The notes under the pieces were generated by a model, which did not search any database, was not told the DNA's origin, and saw nothing but the letters and a program-made list of their open reading frames with translations. Source: an uncultured Chitinophagaceae bacterium (GTDB taxonomy: Bacteria > Bacteroidota > Bacteroidia > Chitinophagales > Chitinophagaceae). From it: a stretch of DNA of 16,545 nucleotides. The position numbers and the translations under genes were made by a program. The DNA lies in contig CALKVC010000046.1 of the NCBI GenBank assembly GCA_937996595.1, positions 1 through 16,545 on the forward strand, read 5' to 3'. Shown one piece after another: positions 13,926-16,545 of the stretch (the first letter of the stretch is position 1; each line of letters begins with the position of its first letter).

Positions 13926-14468
13926 ATGAAAAAAACAAGTCTTTTCCTGGTCCTTGCTTTATCAACCGGTGCATTATTTGCACAAAAGAAAACAACCACT
14001 TCGGCAACGGTAAATTTTGATGCAACAACCAGTATTGATGCATTGCCAAAAGCGGAGAACAAAACGGCTGTGGCTGCATTGGATACCAAAACCGGTTCGG
14101 TGGCATTTGAAGTGGTAATCAAGAACTTTAATTTCACCAACCCGATGATACAGGAACATTTTAACAGCAGCGGCTGGATGGATTCTGACCAGTTTGCTAC
14201 CGCAAACTTCAAGGGAAGTATTGTAAACCTGGCCGATGTAAATTTTGCAAAGGATGGTTCTTATAATGCTGATGTTGAAGGGAACCTTACCATTCATGGT
14301 GTAACAAACCCGGTAAAAACCAAAGCAGTAATAACCGTGGAAGGTAAAAAGATAAATGCCAATGCTACTTTTTCTATAAAATTGGAAGATTATAAAGTAA
14401 CCGGAAAAGCTATCGCAGCAGGTAAAGTGGCTAAAGAGCCAACCATTACAGTATCGGCAGACTTTTAA
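13926..14468 (+). CDS. YceI family secreted protein
   Basis: A 180-residue protein with a clear signal peptide at 1-20 (MKKTSLFLVLALSTGALFAQ). The remainder is a YceI domain, a lipocalin-like beta barrel that in studied members binds polyisoprenoid or amphipathic lipids. Visible marks: ATVNFDATTSIDALPKAEN, VAFEVVIKNFNFTNPMIQEHFN, the motif WMDSDQFATANFKGS (usual form: D..KYP.A.F.S), GNLTIHGVTNPVKTKAVITVE, and a last strand with TVSADF. Length and layout are normal. It is the second gene of the operon and ends at a strong terminator, so the unit is just the OB-fold protein and this one. Confidence 0.92.
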   Translation: MKKTSLFLVLALSTGALFAQKKTTTSATVNFDATTSIDALPKAENKTAVAALDTKTGSVAFEVVIKNFNFTNPMIQEHFNSSGWMDSDQFATANFKGSIVNLADVNFAKDGSYNADVEGNLTIHGVTNPVKTKAVITVEGKKINANATFSIKLEDYKVTGKAIAAGKVAKEPTITVSADF

Positions 14469-14485
14469 TAATAATTAAATAGCAT

Positions 14486-14520
14486 AAAAAATGGCTCCTG
14501 TTAAAGCAGGGGCTTTTTTT
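14486..14520. terminator. Rho-independent terminator of the OB-fold/YceI operon
   Basis: GCTCCTG (14494-14500) pairs with CAGGGGC (14507-14513), one T-G pair, around a 6-nt loop. A six-A run precedes it and a seven-T run (14514-14520) follows, so it could work in both directions. The remaining 14521-14599 shows nothing. Confidence 0.85.
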
Positions 14521-14599
14521 ATGGAGACATGTTAGGGATAGGTCGCTATTATAGAGCTGTTGGTTGCGAGGCAGCCTTTCAGAGAAAAAGGTTGATTAG

Positions 14600-14992
14600 T
14601 TATGGAGTTGGGATTGCTTCTTCCAGCATTTTATTATTCGCTTTATCGTAATATGTGCAGGTCATATGATTCATGTCAACCGTCCACTTTTCAACGCCGG
14701 TTTCTGCTGAATGATTGCAAAATGTAGCATAATCAGTTTGTCCTCGCTGGTGGCTTTTTAAATAATGTTTAAATCTTTCTTTATCGCTAATGTTGGCAAC
14801 ATGTAGTTTAGCATACCTGGCTTCGGATTGGATCATATAATTTTCTTCGCCGAAATACGTTGTGTGACCGTCGTTAACATAAGTATCATATTTCTTCACC
14901 CCTAATTTTAAAAGATCCAGTACATACGTTGGAAAATCAGCTCCACTTTTAACTTTTGAATGAGCTGCTTTAATTTCTTTAAGTTGAAACAT
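14600..14992 (-). CDS. DUF1398 family protein
   Basis: A complete 130-residue cytoplasmic DUF1398 protein, the family of E. coli YbcV and often labelled phage envelope protein; its function is unknown. The family blocks are all present: GADFPTYVLDLLKLGVKKYDTYVNDGHTTYFGEE near the start, ARYAKLHVANISDKERFKHYLKSHQRGQTDYATFCNHSAETGVEKW in the middle, and VDMNHMTCTYYDKANNKML at the end. The phage name comes from an early E. coli prophage annotation; no other phage gene is seen here, so this is probably an ordinary chromosomal member. It is monocistronic, convergent with the YceI operon. Its start region carries a perfect inverted repeat (15009-15028) that overlaps a near-consensus -7 box (CATTTTTG), suggesting repression by a DNA-binding dimer. 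Confidence 0.9.
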   Translation of the reverse strand: MFQLKEIKAAHSKVKSGADFPTYVLDLLKLGVKKYDTYVNDGHTTYFGEENYMIQSEARYAKLHVANISDKERFKHYLKSHQRGQTDYATFCNHSAETGVEKWTVDMNHMTCTYYDKANNKMLEEAIPTP

Positions 14993-15008
14993 GTTGACTT
15001 CGCTTTCG

Positions 15009-15028
15009 TTTCTGCAAAAATGCAGAAA
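15009..15028. promoter_or_regulatory. Inverted repeat at the DUF1398 promoter
   Basis: TTTCTGCA (15009-15016), AAAA, TGCAGAAA (15021-15028): a perfect 8-bp inverted repeat, 17 nt upstream of the DUF1398 ATG. On the minus strand it contains CATTTTTG, one mismatch from TAnnTTTG. It also covers the ATG (15020) of the short plus-strand ORF. Confidence 0.55.
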
Positions 15029-15130
15029 TTAATTTTAACGGGATTGACAATTCATGAAATCATGAAACTAGCCTTGCAGCCAACAATTAAGCAGGATCAT
15101 GAAGGTTATGTGCAGATAACCGGCCAGTAA
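15020..15130 (+). CDS. Possible 36-residue ORF or gene remnant
   Basis: An open frame of 36 codons beginning MQKLILTGLTIHEIMKLALQ and ending QITGQ before a TAA. Its N-terminus resembles that of Bacteroidota helix-turn-helix (excisionase-like) proteins, which often begin with M-x-K-[LI]-[IV]-L-x-G-[IL] followed by a short helix. The expected helix-turn-helix part is absent downstream, so it would be a truncated remnant if real. It has no clear promoter of its own, and its ATG sits in the inverted repeat at 15009-15028. A chance ORF is quite possible. Confidence 0.25.
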   Translation: MQKLILTGLTIHEIMKLALQPTIKQDHEGYVQITGQ

Positions 15131-15148
15131 AGCTGCAATTTCAACTTG

Positions 15149-15166
15149 TGTATGCAATTGTATACA
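15149..15166. repeat. Imperfect 18-bp palindrome
   Basis: TGTATGCAATTGTATACA has 8 of 9 complementary pairs about an AATT centre, the sixth pair being G with T. It lies in the 299-bp gap between DUF1398 and the Ig-repeat gene. No promoter box is attached to it, and the rest of 15167-15236 shows nothing. Confidence 0.35.
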
Positions 15167-15236
15167 TGATGTATAAAGTGTTTGCATTAAAAGAAATGTG
15201 CAGCTATGAGAGATATATAACTATGATACATGCCAT

Positions 15237-15269
15237 AAAAAAACTCCCGTCCATACGACGGGAGTTTTT
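15237..15269 (-). terminator. Rho-independent terminator of the Ig-repeat gene
   Basis: ACTCCCGTC (15243-15251) pairs perfectly with GACGGGAGT (15257-15265) around a 5-nt loop, extended by A-T pairs. On the minus strand it is followed by seven T's (15243-15237). It lies 22 nt after the stop codon of the minus-strand gene. Confidence 0.9.
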
Positions 15270-15291
15270 ATGAAGAATGCTATTGTTATAA

Positions 15292-16545
15292 TTACCTGAT
15301 AACAACCTTGCCTGTTGCGATGCGTTTTCCGCCTGCATCCCTCAGTTCAACCAGGTATACATCAGAAGCTGCATTATCCATGTTTACATCCATCCTTGTA
15401 TAAGGTGATGTGATGGTATACGCTTTCTGGAACACCCTCGCACCTTTACTGTCGTAGATGTTCAGCGTACGCGCTGTATTTGATTCTGAACTGAAATACC
15501 TTACCTGGAAGCTACCTGAGCTTGGGTTAGGATAGATGAACAGTTCGTTTGATTCAACATAATCAACAGTAGCCCTGTTCGACCTGTTGCTTGAACAGCC
15601 CGTAAGGTTATCAGTAACGATTACATCATAGGTACCGAGGTCATCAACCGTTACAGCGAACTTATCTGCTGTTAATGATGGTACCAAAACGCCATCCCTG
15701 AACCATTGGTAAGAATAATTACCTGCAGGGCTAACGGTGGTGTACAGCGTTGTCCTGATATACGGAGTGATATTGCTGTAAGAAGCTGCCGTTAATACAA
15801 CTACCGGTAAAGCGTTGGCTTCAAGCATAGCTGTATTTGACGTTACAGATCCGCAAGGGATTCCGGAAACGATCACCCTGAACGCATAACCATTTAATGA
15901 TACCGTTACCGGGTTAATGGTTAATGTGCTGGTAGTAACTCCGGAGAAAGGTGCGTTGTTGGTAAGGTCTACAAAAGCACCACCGTTAACGCTTACCTGC
16001 CATTGGTAGGTAATGGTAGATCCGGTAGCAACCACAGTAAAGCTTACAGATGAACCTTCGCAGGAAGATACATCAGCAGGATGTGTGGTGATATCAACCG
16101 GGCTGTTTACCGTTAGCGTAGCGGCAGATGAATTCAGGTTAGCCGTACAGGTTCCGTTTAATACAACCCTGTACTGGTTGCCATTGAAAGCGGCAGTGAT
16201 ACCTGTAAGGTTAAGGGTAGAACCTGTTTCACCGGTAATGTTGCTCCAGTTTGTACCGCCATTGGTACTTACCTGCCATTGATAGCTGAGCCCTGTACCG
16301 GCTGCTGCAACACTGAATGAAGCGCTGTTAAGCGGCAGACAGATTTCAACATTGGCTGGCTGGGTAGAAATGGTTATTGGGCTGTTAACAGTGAGCGTAA
16401 CGCAGGAAGAAGTATCTGAGTTACATGTTCCGGTAACAATAACCTGGTATGCACCTGCATTGGCCAGTGTTACGTTAGCCAGGTTAAGTGTTGCTGAAGT
16501 TTCTCCGGCTATGTTGCTGAAAGTACCGCCACAGTTAGCAGCATA
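15292..16545 (-). CDS. Large Ig-like-repeat protein with T9SS sorting domain (C-terminal part)
   Basis: The last 417 residues of a minus-strand gene that continues beyond the right edge; the frame is open through 16545. Going towards the C-terminus there is a partial Ig-like repeat (16381-16545), two complete ones (16102-16380 and 15811-16101), one diverged domain with YSYQWFRDGVLVPSLTADKF, and a C-terminal sorting domain at 15295-15549 (LFIYPNPSSGSF, then LNIYDSKGARVF, VYLVELRDAGGKRIATGKVVI). That domain is the type A signal for export through the type IX secretion system, with the usual cleavage and attachment to the cell surface or release. The YQWQVSxNGG core and paired cysteines recur in the repeats. 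The protein is probably a large adhesin-like or enzyme-bearing surface protein; its N-terminal part is not visible. Confidence 0.9.
   Translation of the reverse strand, partial: YAANCGGTFSNIAGETSATLNLANVTLANAGAYQVIVTGTCNSDTSSCVTLTVNSPITISTQPANVEICLPLNSASFSVAAAGTGLSYQWQVSTNGGTNWSNITGETGSTLNLTGITAAFNGNQYRVVLNGTCTANLNSSAATLTVNSPVDITTHPADVSSCEGSSVSFTVVATGSTITYQWQVSVNGGAFVDLTNNAPFSGVTTSTLTINPVTVSLNGYAFRVIVSGIPCGSVTSNTAMLEANALPVVVLTAASYSNITPYIRTTLYTTVSPAGNYSYQWFRDGVLVPSLTADKFAVTVDDLGTYDVIVTDNLTGCSSNRSNRATVDYVESNELFIYPNPSSGSFQVRYFSSESNTARTLNIYDSKGARVFQKAYTITSPYTRMDVNMDNAASDVYLVELRDAGGKRIATGKVVIR
15811..16380 (-). repeat. Two tandem Ig-like repeat units in the T9SS protein
   Basis: Units of 93 residues (16102-16380, beginning PITISTQPANVEIC) and 97 residues (15811-16101, beginning PVDITTHPADVSSC) share the opening P-[VI]-x-I-[ST]-T-x-P-A-[DN]-V, a Cys about 14 residues in, the YQWQVS core, a [GS]-STL-x-[LI] strand and a second Cys before the end. 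The part-unit at 16381-16545 shows the same ending (GAYQVIVTGTC, then LTVNS). Confidence 0.85.

Noticed and set aside
14600..14992. DUF1398 gene as evidence of a prophage
   Set aside because: The phage envelope label is historical; no integrase, capsid, tail or attachment repeat is present, and the flanks are chromosomal.

Overview
The window looks like a piece of a Bacteroidota chromosome, most likely Chitinophagaceae or a close relative. Supporting evidence: several exact TAnnTTTG -7 boxes, which is the Bacteroidota sigma consensus; starts with A-rich leaders rather than Shine-Dalgarno sequences; a type IX secretion C-terminal sorting domain; and families characteristic of the phylum (DUF2279, the DUF4268 stand-alone form, a membrane-anchored Fe-S oxidoreductase, a POTRA/barrel protein and a patatin/barrel fusion). 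I see no rRNA, tRNA, CRISPR array, transposase or phage gene, and nothing that marks a genomic island. This is ordinary chromosome, with an envelope-rich second half.

Positions 1-5800 are mostly housekeeping. The N-terminus of a membrane Fe-S oxidoreductase (minus) is divergent from a PyrR-like phosphoribosyltransferase. A DUF2279 envelope protein (minus) shares a short divergent promoter region with a phosphoglucomutase/phosphomannomutase that ends in a clear terminator. Then come protein-L-isoaspartate O-methyltransferase (pcm), a small three-helix membrane protein and a YhhQ/VUT queuosine-precursor transporter, probably one transcript. The pcm gene carries an unusual isoleucine in its SAM-binding glycine loop, and the spacer after it is an 89-nt stretch without a single G on the plus strand.

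Positions 5784-6512 hold a likely 63-residue protein (minus), an inverted-repeat cluster, and two overlapping, oppositely directed -7 boxes. After this come a POTRA plus beta-barrel outer-membrane protein and a DUF4268 protein (plus).

Positions 8868-13140 are all on the minus strand: a patatin/POTRA/barrel phospholipase (PlpD type), then a three-gene unit of exported proteins. That unit comprises a putative C39/papain-like cysteine peptidase whose promoter lies almost on its start codon, a lipoprotein overlapping it by 17 nt, and a small secreted protein with a Cys-Cys motif. The unit is the best candidate here for an undescribed module, although its function is not evident from sequence.

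Positions 13389-14520 form a compact two-gene operon (membrane-anchored OB-fold protein plus secreted YceI) with a perfect 16-bp palindrome directly against its -7 box and a strong terminator. The last part has a DUF1398 gene with an inverted repeat over its start region, a possible 36-codon ORF, and the C-terminal 417 residues of a large T9SS-exported protein built of tandem Ig-like repeats, running off the right edge.
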